Positions 15,977 through 22,842 of a stretch of DNA of 64,000 nucleotides are shown here, piece by piece; the stretch's first letter is position 1; each line of letters starts with the position of its first letter. This DNA comes from Sulfidibacterium sp036244975 (GTDB taxonomy: Bacteria; Bacteroidota; Bacteroidia; Bacteroidales; F082). The DNA lies in the NCBI GenBank assembly GCA_036244975.1, contig BTTE01000007.1, forward strand, positions 1 to 64,000, given 5' to 3'. The notes under the pieces are model-generated. The model did not search any database. It was not told where the DNA came from and saw only the letters and a program-made list of their open reading frames with translations. Made by a program: the position numbers and the translations under genes.

Positions 15977-17533
15977 ATGAGCATTAAACACAATAAGGAA
16001 GACATTCTCAGCAATCTGGGAATTGAAGCTATCAACCCGGGTGTATGCACCGGAACAGAGTGGATAGATACAGATGGTGATATCACCACATCCTTTTCTC
16101 CCATTGATGGAAAAGAAATTGCCAAAGTAAAAAATGCCACGCTTGAGGATTATGAATCCGTTGTCGTCAAAGCCGAAGTTGCCTTTAAAGAGTGGCGTAA
16201 AGTTCCGGCTCCCATCAGGGGCGAGCTGGTTCGCCAGATTGGCCTGGCACTGCGCGAGAACAAAGAATATCTCGGTGCGCTGGTTACACTGGAGATGGGG
16301 AAAATTTACCAGGAAGGGCTGGGCGAAGTGCAGGAAATGATTGACATCTGCGATTTTGCCGTGGGACAGTCGCGCTTAATCAACGGCACCAACCTGCAGT
16401 CGGAACGGGTGAACCACCGCCTTTCCGAACAATATCAACCTCTCGGCATCGTCGGGCTGGTTACCTCTTACAATTTTCCCGTCGCCGTTTGGGCATGGAA
16501 CAGTGCACTCGCCATCATTGCCGGAGATGTAGTCGTTTGGAAACCCTCTTCCAAAACCCCGCTGACAGCCATTGCCACGCAAAGAATCATCACAAAGGTG
16601 CTGAAAGACAACAATGTACCGGAAGGGGTTTTCAACCTTGTGGTTGCCAAATCGTCGGTTATGGGCGACAACTTCCTGAGTGACAAACGGGTTCGTTTGC
16701 TTTCCGTTACCGGCTCGACTGCCGTGGGGAAACGCGTTGGCGGCATCGTTGGCAAACGTCTCGGAAAAACCATCCTGGAGCTGGGCGGTAACAATGCCGT
16801 GATTATTGCACCGAGCGCCGATATTCAAATGGCAGTAATGTCCACCGTATTTGGCACTGTAGGCACTGCCGGACAGCGCTGTACGACCACCCGCCGAGTG
16901 ATTATTCATGAAGACATTTACGATGAGGTACGCGACAAATTTATTGCAGCTTACAAAAACGTTGTCCCCCGTATCGGGAATCCTTTAGACGAAGATTATC
17001 TTGTAGGTCCGCTTATAGATAAATTTGCTGTAGAACTGTTTTCCGGGGCAGTCAAACAGGTTCAGGAAGAAGGGGGTAAAGTTCTTTTCGGAGGTGAAAT
17101 TCTTGGTGGCAAAGGTTTTGAATCGGGAAATTATGTGGTTCCCTGTATTGCCGAAGCCGAAAATCATTTCAAAATTGTACAGGAAGAGACTTTTGCACCT
17201 ATTGTTTACTTCATTAAATACAAAGGCGATATTACCAATGCCATTGCAATTCAGAACGATGTACCACAGGGACTATCTTCTGCCTGCTTTACGCTGGACA
17301 TGCGCGAAGCCGAGACATTCCTTTCCTGTGCCGGCTCCGATTGCGGCATTGCCAATGTAAATCTCGGTACTTCCGGAGCAGAAATCGGCGGCGCCTTCGG
17401 TGGTGAAAAAGACACCGGCGGCGGACGCGAGTCAGGATCCGATGCCTGGAAGATTTACATGCGTCGCCAGACCAACACCATTAATTTTAGCGCTGAATTG
17501 CCACTGGCACAAGGAATTAAATTCGATATTTAA
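15977..17533 (+). CDS. ALDH7-type aldehyde dehydrogenase (aminoadipate-semialdehyde dehydrogenase-like)
   Basis: 518 residues, slightly longer than most ALDHs and typical of the ALDH7/antiquitin branch. NAD-dependent oxidation of an aldehyde is expected. The catalytic cysteine is C302 in GTAGQRCTTTRRV and the general base is E268 in ILELGGNNAVI. The coenzyme-site segments TSYNFPVAVWAWNSALAI and WKPSSKTPLTA are present. The C-terminal FGGEKDTGGGRESGSDAWK is characteristic of ALDH7. The best-known substrate of this branch is alpha-aminoadipic semialdehyde from lysine breakdown, but no lysine-pathway gene is adjacent, so the substrate is open. Monocistronic, with a promoter box before it and a terminator after. 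Confidence 0.9.
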   Translation: MSIKHNKEDILSNLGIEAINPGVCTGTEWIDTDGDITTSFSPIDGKEIAKVKNATLEDYESVVVKAEVAFKEWRKVPAPIRGELVRQIGLALRENKEYLGALVTLEMGKIYQEGLGEVQEMIDICDFAVGQSRLINGTNLQSERVNHRLSEQYQPLGIVGLVTSYNFPVAVWAWNSALAIIAGDVVVWKPSSKTPLTAIATQRIITKVLKDNNVPEGVFNLVVAKSSVMGDNFLSDKRVRLLSVTGSTAVGKRVGGIVGKRLGKTILELGGNNAVIIAPSADIQMAVMSTVFGTVGTAGQRCTTTRRVIIHEDIYDEVRDKFIAAYKNVVPRIGNPLDEDYLVGPLIDKFAVELFSGAVKQVQEEGGKVLFGGEILGGKGFESGNYVVPCIAEAENHFKIVQEETFAPIVYFIKYKGDITNAIAIQNDVPQGLSSACFTLDMREAETFLSCAGSDCGIANVNLGTSGAEIGGAFGGEKDTGGGRESGSDAWKIYMRRQTNTINFSAELPLAQGIKFDI

Positions 17534-17567
17534 ATATTATTACGGAGCTGTTTTATCACATTAAAGA

Positions 17568-17597
17568 AGTCGGGTGAAAAATTTCATCCGGCTTTTT
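17568..17597 (+). terminator. Terminator after the ALDH gene
   Basis: AGTCGGGTGAAA (17568-17579) pairs with TTTCATCCGGCT (17582-17593), allowing two G-U pairs, across a loop of two A, followed by TTTT. It lies in the gap shared with the convergent antiporter gene. Confidence 0.75.
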
Positions 17598-17607
17598 ACT
17601 GTTCAAT

Positions 17608-19509
17608 CTATCCCTGCATTCTCTTTTGCGCCTCCTGCAAGGCTGTCTGTGTTCCGAAAATATGCAGCAAATCGCCCAAACGGAGGTACGTCTCGCCATG
17701 CGGGATAAAGGACGTTTTATCTCTCGTAATCATCATCAAAATGGCACCACTATGGAAAGGCACCTCTTTCAAATGTTTACCATCCATCACCTTGTTGGTG
17801 ATGGTAATCTCTTCAACACTATAGTTTTCAAAGGTTTCCACTAAATCGTGATAGGTAGTCGGACGAAGTATGAGGTTCTCAATGGCGGTAGCCAATATCC
17901 GGTGCAAATCGATGGCCTCCACGCCAATCCGGTTGAGTTTTTCCACACAGGTCATTTTATTGGTACGCATAATTATCCGCTCATGCAACAGCTCGTTACG
18001 CAGAAGGTTTACAATTTCATAATTTCTCTTATCATCTCCGGTTTCGACAATCACATAATTTTCAGGAGTTAGTTTAAGCTTCTTATAAATATCCGGATCT
18101 GTCCCATCGCCCCTGACAATGAGCAGCCCTTTGCTGTTTATTTCCTGAAAACGATCCCTGTTCTTTTCAATAATTACCACTTTCTTTCCATGAATGTTCA
18201 TACGTCGTGCCAGCAAAACGCCGGTACTGCTACCACCCACAATCAGCGTTTTTTCACCTTCGGTAAGTTTTACGGGATTAATCCAATTGAATATTACCGG
18301 TGAAAGCAAACAGGTTAACACAGCCATCAAAATAAAGCTGGCATTTATCCCGGAGGTGATCACACCCAACTGTAAACCAATGGCCGAGGCAGCAATAATC
18401 AGACTTAACCGCGATGACATTAAAAAGCCCGCTGCCATGGACTTTCTTCTCCCGAAAAGCCTTGTCCACAATAGTGAAGGAACTATTTTTATTAGAAACA
18501 ACGTGAACAGTAACAGCCCGAGAAACCCAAACAGAGATTGGTCAAATTCCATCAAAGCAGCCGGGTCGAATTGTATGCCGACCATGATAAAAAAGACAGG
18601 GATAAAAAAACCATATCCCATGCCATCCAGTTTAATCATCAACACCGAGCGTTCCTTGTGCAGTAGCGTGGACAAAATTAAACCACTGAGAAAAGCACCG
18701 AGCAAAACCACCTCTTCGCTAATGGTTTGCGAAAGCACCACAAAGATTAAAATCATGACTATCGTTCCGCGCACCCTGATTTGCGAGGCAGCATGCGAAA
18801 GCTGAAAAACCAATTTTTTCAAATGATTAATATGCTTGAGCCTGTTACCAAAACGGTAGAAAATATAAAACACAAAGAAAAGAAACAGAATGTAAAGCAG
18901 CTCTGTTTTAAAGCCGTTTTTTATGATAAAAGCCGTAAAAGTAAAGAGAATAATACTCAGGATATCTGCGATTGCAGCGGAAATGATAATCATTTGACCG
19001 AAACGGGCGGATAGCTCACCACGACTTTTCAACACCGGCAAAACGATACCCACAGAAGTTGTTCCCATGATAAGCGAAAAATACCAGATATGGGGAATAT
19101 TTATCAAACGCGCCAGCAAAAGGGTTGCGCCGTAAGATAAGGCGATGGCAATGACAAAATGTGCAATACCTATTAGCAGCGGATTTGCTACAAAGCGGGA
19201 ATAGTTCAGCTTCTTCCTTGGAAAAGAAGCGATGATCTGGTCCGTATCAATCTCCAGCCCACTGAGAAACATCAGGAAAATAAACCCCGTCAAAGCCAGA
19301 AACCCCAAAATGTGAAAACTACCGGTAGCGTGATTTGTCAGGATAAAATGGCCAAGCAGATAACCGAAGATAATTTCAACAATAACAGATGGGATTTTTC
19401 TCAACCTTAAAACAGACAGCAAAATAGGGACTATCCAGGCTACAATAGTAACCAGCAACAGCGGATAATAATCAAAATGAAAGGACAAACTAAGCAGCAT
19501 AAATAACAA
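17608..19509 (-). CDS. CPA2-family monovalent cation/H+ antiporter with TrkA-N/C domains
   Basis: 633 residues. About a dozen membrane helices fill residues 1-390 (FLALTGFIFLMFLSGLEID, FSLIMGTTSVGIVLPVLKS, LGAFLSGLILSTLLH). A cytoplasmic Rossmann RCK_N domain follows (about 408-520, TLIVGGSSTGVLLARRMNIH ... VVIIEKNRDRFQ ... VRGDGTDPDI), then a TrkA_C domain (about 550-633). This is the KefB/KefC-like or GerN-like layout, exchanging K+ or Na+ for protons under nucleotide control. There is no KefF/KefG partner next to it. Single gene on the minus strand, divergent from pyrB. Confidence 0.9.
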   Translation of the reverse strand: MLFMLLSLSFHFDYYPLLLVTIVAWIVPILLSVLRLRKIPSVIVEIIFGYLLGHFILTNHATGSFHILGFLALTGFIFLMFLSGLEIDTDQIIASFPRKKLNYSRFVANPLLIGIAHFVIAIALSYGATLLLARLINIPHIWYFSLIMGTTSVGIVLPVLKSRGELSARFGQMIIISAAIADILSIILFTFTAFIIKNGFKTELLYILFLFFVFYIFYRFGNRLKHINHLKKLVFQLSHAASQIRVRGTIVMILIFVVLSQTISEEVVLLGAFLSGLILSTLLHKERSVLMIKLDGMGYGFFIPVFFIMVGIQFDPAALMEFDQSLFGFLGLLLFTLFLIKIVPSLLWTRLFGRRKSMAAGFLMSSRLSLIIAASAIGLQLGVITSGINASFILMAVLTCLLSPVIFNWINPVKLTEGEKTLIVGGSSTGVLLARRMNIHGKKVVIIEKNRDRFQEINSKGLLIVRGDGTDPDIYKKLKLTPENYVIVETGDDKRNYEIVNLLRNELLHERIIMRTNKMTCVEKLNRIGVEAIDLHRILATAIENLILRPTTYHDLVETFENYSVEEITITNKVMDGKHLKEVPFHSGAILMMITRDKTSFIPHGETYLRLGDLLHIFGTQTALQEAQKRMQG

Positions 19510-19649
19510 TTGGTAAAGAGATCCCGTGAATTATTTCCTCGCTAAGATAAGCAAAATTTACTTTATCCGTTTTGTCACAAAGGCTTCTCGCTGTTAAAAA
19601 TTTTCTCATTATTTTTTATCAGACGAAAGCCGGCAATTCGATTTTACCT

Positions 19650-19657
19650 TATCTTTG
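19650..19657 (+). promoter_or_regulatory. Promoter box of the pyrBI operon
   Basis: TATCTTTG is an exact TAnnTTTG box, 21 bp before the leader ORF start (19679) and 148 bp before pyrB. It implies a transcribed leader of about 140 nt. Confidence 0.7.
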
Positions 19658-19678
19658 CTTTTCGGTAACACATAAATT

Positions 19679-19813
19679 ATGTTAGCGAACAACATCTTTC
19701 AGAATCACATTCAGCCTGCTTCCTTCCGGGATGAAGTAATTTATTTTTCAGACGGTTTTTACCGTCTTTTTTTATGTTTTTTCAACTCTAAAAAATCAAA
19801 CTTCCATGATTAA
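19679..19813 (+). CDS. Putative pyrL-like leader peptide (44 codons)
   Basis: An ATG 21 bp after the promoter box opens 44 codons (MLAN...FHD) that read straight through the intrinsic terminator at 19750-19773 and stop at TAA (19811-19813), overlapping the pyrB start codon at 19806. A T-rich run, TTTATTTTTC, immediately precedes the hairpin. In E. coli, pyrBI is controlled by a leader ORF of the same length that crosses the attenuator: when UTP is low, RNA polymerase pauses in the U-rich tract, the ribosome catches up and blocks the hairpin. The ORF length, position and overlap fit that model. Chance survival of a 45-codon frame is not negligible, so confidence is moderate. Confidence 0.5.
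   Translation: MLANNIFQNHIQPASFRDEVIYFSDGFYRLFLCFFNSKKSNFHD
19750..19773 (+). terminator. Attenuator terminator in the pyrBI leader
   Basis: AGACGGT (19750-19756) and ACCGTCT (19761-19767) form a perfect 7-bp stem with a TTTT loop, followed by T-rich DNA (19768-19773). No gene on this strand ends just upstream, so the hairpin must act on the pyrB transcript itself. Confidence 0.8.
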
Positions 19814-20726
19814 TTTAAAAAACCGGAGCCTGGTCTCCATCACTGATTACAGCAAAGAAGAGATGCTGAAAGTTCTCGACATTGCAGAAAATTTTGAAAA
19901 AGACCAACGCCAAAAAATCCTCACTAACCATGTGATTGCTTCGTTGTTTTTTGAACCTTCCACCCGCACCCGGCTTAGCTTTGAAAGCGCCGTACAATAC
20001 CTCGGCGGCAGCATCATCGGCTTTGCCAGTGCAGGCACTTCCAGTGTCAAAAAAGGCGAATCACTGAAGGACACCATTCTTACAGTCAGCAATTACTCCG
20101 ACCTTATCGTTATGCGCAACCCGTTAGATGGCAGCGCGCGGTTTGCCAGCGAAGTGTCGCCCGTGCCCATCATCAATGCCGGCGATGGCGCCAACCAGCA
20201 TCCGACACAATGTCTGCTCGATTTGTATTCCATCCGTAAGACACAGGGAACGCTGGAAAATATTCAAATTGCCCTCGTGGGTGATCTGAAATACGGCCGC
20301 ACCGTTCATTCGCTGGTGCAGGCACTAAGTCTTTTTAACGCTACTTTCCATCTGGTTTCTCCCGAATCGCTAAAACTGCCGAGCGGCGTAAAGAAATGGA
20401 TTAAAGATGCCGGACTGGAATATTACCAGTACACAGAGCTTTCGGATGTTATTCCCTTTGCCGATATCATTTATATGACCCGCATTCAGGGCGAGCGTTT
20501 CCCGGATTCCATGGAGTACGAAAAGGTGAAAAATTCGTACATTTTAGGAAACAGCATGCTGGGAAAATCGAAAAAAACCATGCGTGTGCTGCATCCGCTG
20601 CCGCGTGTGAACGAAATCAGCGAAGACGTGGACGACAATCCCAGAGCTTACTATTTTCAGCAGGCAAAAAACGGCGTTTACGTCAGACAGGCACTTATTG
20701 CCGCTATCTTAGGATTAAAAGGATAA
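19806..20726 (+). CDS. pyrB: Aspartate carbamoyltransferase catalytic chain
   Basis: 306 residues, normal length. It condenses carbamoyl phosphate with aspartate, the first committed step of pyrimidine synthesis. It has the carbamoyl-phosphate motif FFEPSTRTRLSFESA (about 48-62), SSVKKGESLKDT, NAGDGANQHPTQCLLD, the aspartate-binding ALVGDLKYGRTVHSL and the C-terminal VLHPLPRVNEI. The regulatory chain gene pyrI follows 26 bp later, so the enzyme is the allosteric E. coli-type dodecamer. Transcription is probably attenuated in the leader. Confidence 0.97.
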   Translation: MINLKNRSLVSITDYSKEEMLKVLDIAENFEKDQRQKILTNHVIASLFFEPSTRTRLSFESAVQYLGGSIIGFASAGTSSVKKGESLKDTILTVSNYSDLIVMRNPLDGSARFASEVSPVPIINAGDGANQHPTQCLLDLYSIRKTQGTLENIQIALVGDLKYGRTVHSLVQALSLFNATFHLVSPESLKLPSGVKKWIKDAGLEYYQYTELSDVIPFADIIYMTRIQGERFPDSMEYEKVKNSYILGNSMLGKSKKTMRVLHPLPRVNEISEDVDDNPRAYYFQQAKNGVYVRQALIAAILGLKG

Positions 20727-20752
20727 AAAAACAGCTTTAAAATTCTCAAAAC

Positions 20753-21220
20753 ATGAAAAACAAAAGAACAGAACTGAAAGTATCGGCCATTCGCAGCGGC
20801 ACAGTTATCGATCACATTCCGGCAGAAAACACTTTTCGCGTTTTTGCCATGCTCAACTTAGAAAATAGTAACGACCACATTTATTTCGGTACCAACCTGG
20901 AGAGTAAAAAGCTGGGGAAAAAAGGCATTATAAAAATCAGTAATATATTTTTCAAGCCCGAAGAAATCAGCAAGATAGCCCTCGTTGCCCCGCATGCTAC
21001 GCTTATAGAAATAAAAGACTACGAAATCATCAAAAAGGAACAGGTTTTACTTCCGGAGGAAGTCCACAAAATTGTAAAATGCGTCAACCCGAAATGCGTT
21101 ACCAATAACCAAAACGTACCAACATATTTTAAAGTTATTTACGACCATCACGGAAAAATGAAACTGGCTTGCCGCTATTGCGAAAAGACAATGAGTACGG
21201 ATAACATCGAGTTCGTTTAA
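20753..21220 (+). CDS. pyrI: Aspartate carbamoyltransferase regulatory chain
   Basis: 155 residues. The N-terminal nucleotide-binding domain (SAIRSGTVIDHIPAENTFRV) binds ATP, CTP and UTP as allosteric effectors. The C-terminal zinc domain has four cysteines in CVNPKCVTN ... CRYCEKT, which hold Zn and contact PyrB. It is the second gene of the operon. Confidence 0.97.
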   Translation: MKNKRTELKVSAIRSGTVIDHIPAENTFRVFAMLNLENSNDHIYFGTNLESKKLGKKGIIKISNIFFKPEEISKIALVAPHATLIEIKDYEIIKKEQVLLPEEVHKIVKCVNPKCVTNNQNVPTYFKVIYDHHGKMKLACRYCEKTMSTDNIEFV

Positions 21221-21691
21221 GAATTACGAACCCGGGAACGAATATTCCGACCGATACCCTATTTCCGAAATGTTCCGGTGTTGCGATAAGACAGCCTGAG
21301 AGAATGAACTTATTGCAACGCTCAAAAGGGTCTCTGTAATCACAAGATTATCAGCACAGTACTTTTCCGGCCAAGCCTATAAGGCAAATCAGATTCTTCC
21401 ATTAAAATTATTCGTACCTTTGTAACCAATGAAAGCGATTACCACGGAGCTCAAAATATTATCCATCTCCTTTATTTTGTTTAAAACGGGATAAATCAAT
21501 TTTCAGAAAGACATTACCCCGACCAACACACAAGCGTCATTACAATATTCTGAATACCAGTTGTACACTTGATTTTCCCCATTTGGTTCCGAACTTTGGC
21601 AACTTTAGGGCTTTTTCGTAATAGAATTTACAGCCATCAATATTTGAAATTTATTTAGCCTTAATTCTTTAGATGATATCGGGTTTATTTA
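21221..21691 (+). other. Intergenic region: hairpin after pyrI and an orphan promoter box with a tiny ORF
   Basis: GTTGCGATAAG (21280-21290) pairs with CTTATTGCAAC (21309-21319) at 10 of 11 positions; there is no T-run, so its role is unclear. An exact TACCTTTG box (21415-21422) precedes an ATG at 21429 that opens only 21 codons (MKAITTELK...), ending at 21494. This looks like the head of a decayed gene or an unannotated micro-ORF. Nothing else is recognised. Confidence 0.4.
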
Positions 21692-21706
21692 TATATTTGC
21701 AGCGTG
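21692..21706 (+). promoter_or_regulatory. Promoter box of the cysE leader, abutting a GTG start
   Basis: TATATTTG (21692-21699) is an exact TAnnTTTG box, preceded by TTTA (21668-21671) at 20-bp spacing. CAGC separates it from GTG (21704), the same 4-nt distance seen before the ATG of folC and trmD. Confidence 0.65.
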
Positions 21707-21790
21707 AAAAAAATTTTACAAAATAATACATGCTGCTGTTGTTGTAAATTCAACAACGGAAGGGTGTGTGCTAAAAGTTGGTTTTTGTAG
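21704..21790 (+). CDS. Cysteine-rich leader peptide of cysE
   Basis: 28 codons from GTG 21704 to TAG 21788-21790. Codons 10-14 are TGC TGC TGT TGT TGT, five consecutive cysteines (positions 21731-21745), and a sixth cysteine is codon 22. The peptide reads MKKILQNNTCCCCC and then KFNNGRVCAKSWFL. Directly downstream are alternative RNA stems ending in a terminator, then cysE, which makes the cysteine precursor. Low charged tRNA-Cys should stall the ribosome on the cysteine run. The start is the weak point: GTG is the only usual start in this frame, and it would be leaderless. The ATG at 21730 lies in another frame and reads M-L-L-L-L-stop. Confidence 0.7.
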   Translation: MKKILQNNTCCCCCKFNNGRVCAKSWFL

Positions 21791-21854
21791 TTAATATTTA
21801 TAAATAATTATCTAATTGGCCCTTCCGAATATTAATCGAAAGGGCTTTTTTTTT
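21738..21854 (+). promoter_or_regulatory. Cysteine attenuator: protector, antiterminator and terminator stems before cysE
   Basis: Segment 1, GTTGTTG (21738-21744), lies inside the Cys codons and pairs with CAACAAC (21751-21757). Segment 2, CGGAAGGG (21757-21764), pairs perfectly with CCCTTCCG (21820-21827). That same segment 3 (GCCCTTCCG, 21819-21827) also pairs with segment 4 (CGAAAGGGC, 21837-21845; one mismatch), followed by nine T (21846-21854). Segments 2 and 4 are near-copies, so the two structures exclude each other. A ribosome stalled on the cysteines covers segment 1 and frees segment 2 to disarm the terminator. Confidence 0.8.
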
Positions 21855-21868
21855 ATACTACTTATGAT

Positions 21869-22699
21869 ATGACAAGAAATGAATTTATCCGGAACCGGGG
21901 ACAGTTTTTACAAAGTGTAAAAGGGAAAGTCCCATCAAAAAAAGAAACAAATAATTTTTTGAATGAGTTAACAGAATACCTGTTTCCTGTGTTGTCGGAG
22001 AGTCACACCACAGAGGAAGAAATAGATATTGATGAGCTCATGGTTTTATTACAAGCCATACTTAAATCTTACGATTCGAAATCGGGAGATATTAATCAGA
22101 CTGTCAACAGGTTTAGAGATTCGCTGCCCGATTTATATGAATTGCTTATTGCAGATGCAATGGCGATTTATGAAGGGGATCCTGCTGCCACATCCGTCGA
22201 AGAGGTGGTTTTAAGTTATCCGGGCTTTTATGCCATACTGGTTTACCGCATAGCCCATGAGCTGGATAACCTGTCGGTAGCTGTAATTCCTCGTATGTTA
22301 ACAGAATTTTCTCATGGAAAGACCGGGATAGACATTCACCCCAAAGCACAAATCGGAAAATCATTCTGCATTGATCATGGAACCGGTATCGTTGTTGGAG
22401 AAACCACCGTCATCGGCGATGCAGTAAAAATATACCAAGGTGTTACGCTGGGGGCTACCAGTGTTGCCAAAGAACATTCCGGCAAAAAACGCCATCCCAC
22501 CATTAAGGATGATGTAATTATTTATTCGGGAGCTACCGTTTTGGGAGGAGAGACAATTGTCGGGCATCACTCAATTATAGGTGGGAGTGTATGGTTGACA
22601 CATTCCGTTGATCCCTACTCTGTAGTTTTGGATCGAAGCCGGGTGCATCTTAGAAATAACGACCCCCACAGAAATGAAATAATTGATTATGTAATTTAA
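21869..22699 (+). CDS. cysE: Serine O-acetyltransferase
   Basis: 276 residues. It acetylates L-serine with acetyl-CoA to O-acetylserine, the carbon skeleton for cysteine. An alpha-helical N-terminal domain (1-150) precedes the left-handed beta-helix of hexapeptide repeats (about 155-260: GIDIHPKAQIG, CIDHGTGIVVGETTVIG, VKIYQGVTLGATS). The catalytic D-H pair is in IDHGTGIVVGE. The gene begins 14 bp after the T-run of the attenuator, so its expression is probably set by leader translation. There is no cysK next to it. Confidence 0.95.
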   Translation: MTRNEFIRNRGQFLQSVKGKVPSKKETNNFLNELTEYLFPVLSESHTTEEEIDIDELMVLLQAILKSYDSKSGDINQTVNRFRDSLPDLYELLIADAMAIYEGDPAATSVEEVVLSYPGFYAILVYRIAHELDNLSVAVIPRMLTEFSHGKTGIDIHPKAQIGKSFCIDHGTGIVVGETTVIGDAVKIYQGVTLGATSVAKEHSGKKRHPTIKDDVIIYSGATVLGGETIVGHHSIIGGSVWLTHSVDPYSVVLDRSRVHLRNNDPHRNEIIDYVI

Positions 22700-22757
22700 T
22701 ATTTACAGAGCAGGAGTTCCTCCTTAAGTTTTATCCGGGGGAAATAAGATGATAAAT

Positions 22758-22782
22758 CAAAAATCATCTGATTTGATTTTTG
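22758..22782 (+). terminator. AT-rich hairpin after cysE
   Basis: CAAAAATCA (22758-22766) and TGATTTTTG (22774-22782) are perfectly complementary around TCTGATT. It is a plausible weak terminator for cysE. The next promoter, TATATTTG, lies at 22816-22823, 19 bp before the following gene. Confidence 0.45.
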
Positions 22783-22842
22783 TAATTTACAAACCCGGGA
22801 AACGTTGAACATCCCTATATTTGCAGTGTATAATTCGTTGTC

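Noticed and set aside
21730..21747. ATG CTG CTG TTG TTG TAA, a possible leucine leader before cysE
   Set aside because: It is the same run read in another frame. Only the cysteine frame extends across the protector and antiterminator segments, matches the product of the downstream gene and parallels the second cysteine leader; the leucine frame stops after five codons.
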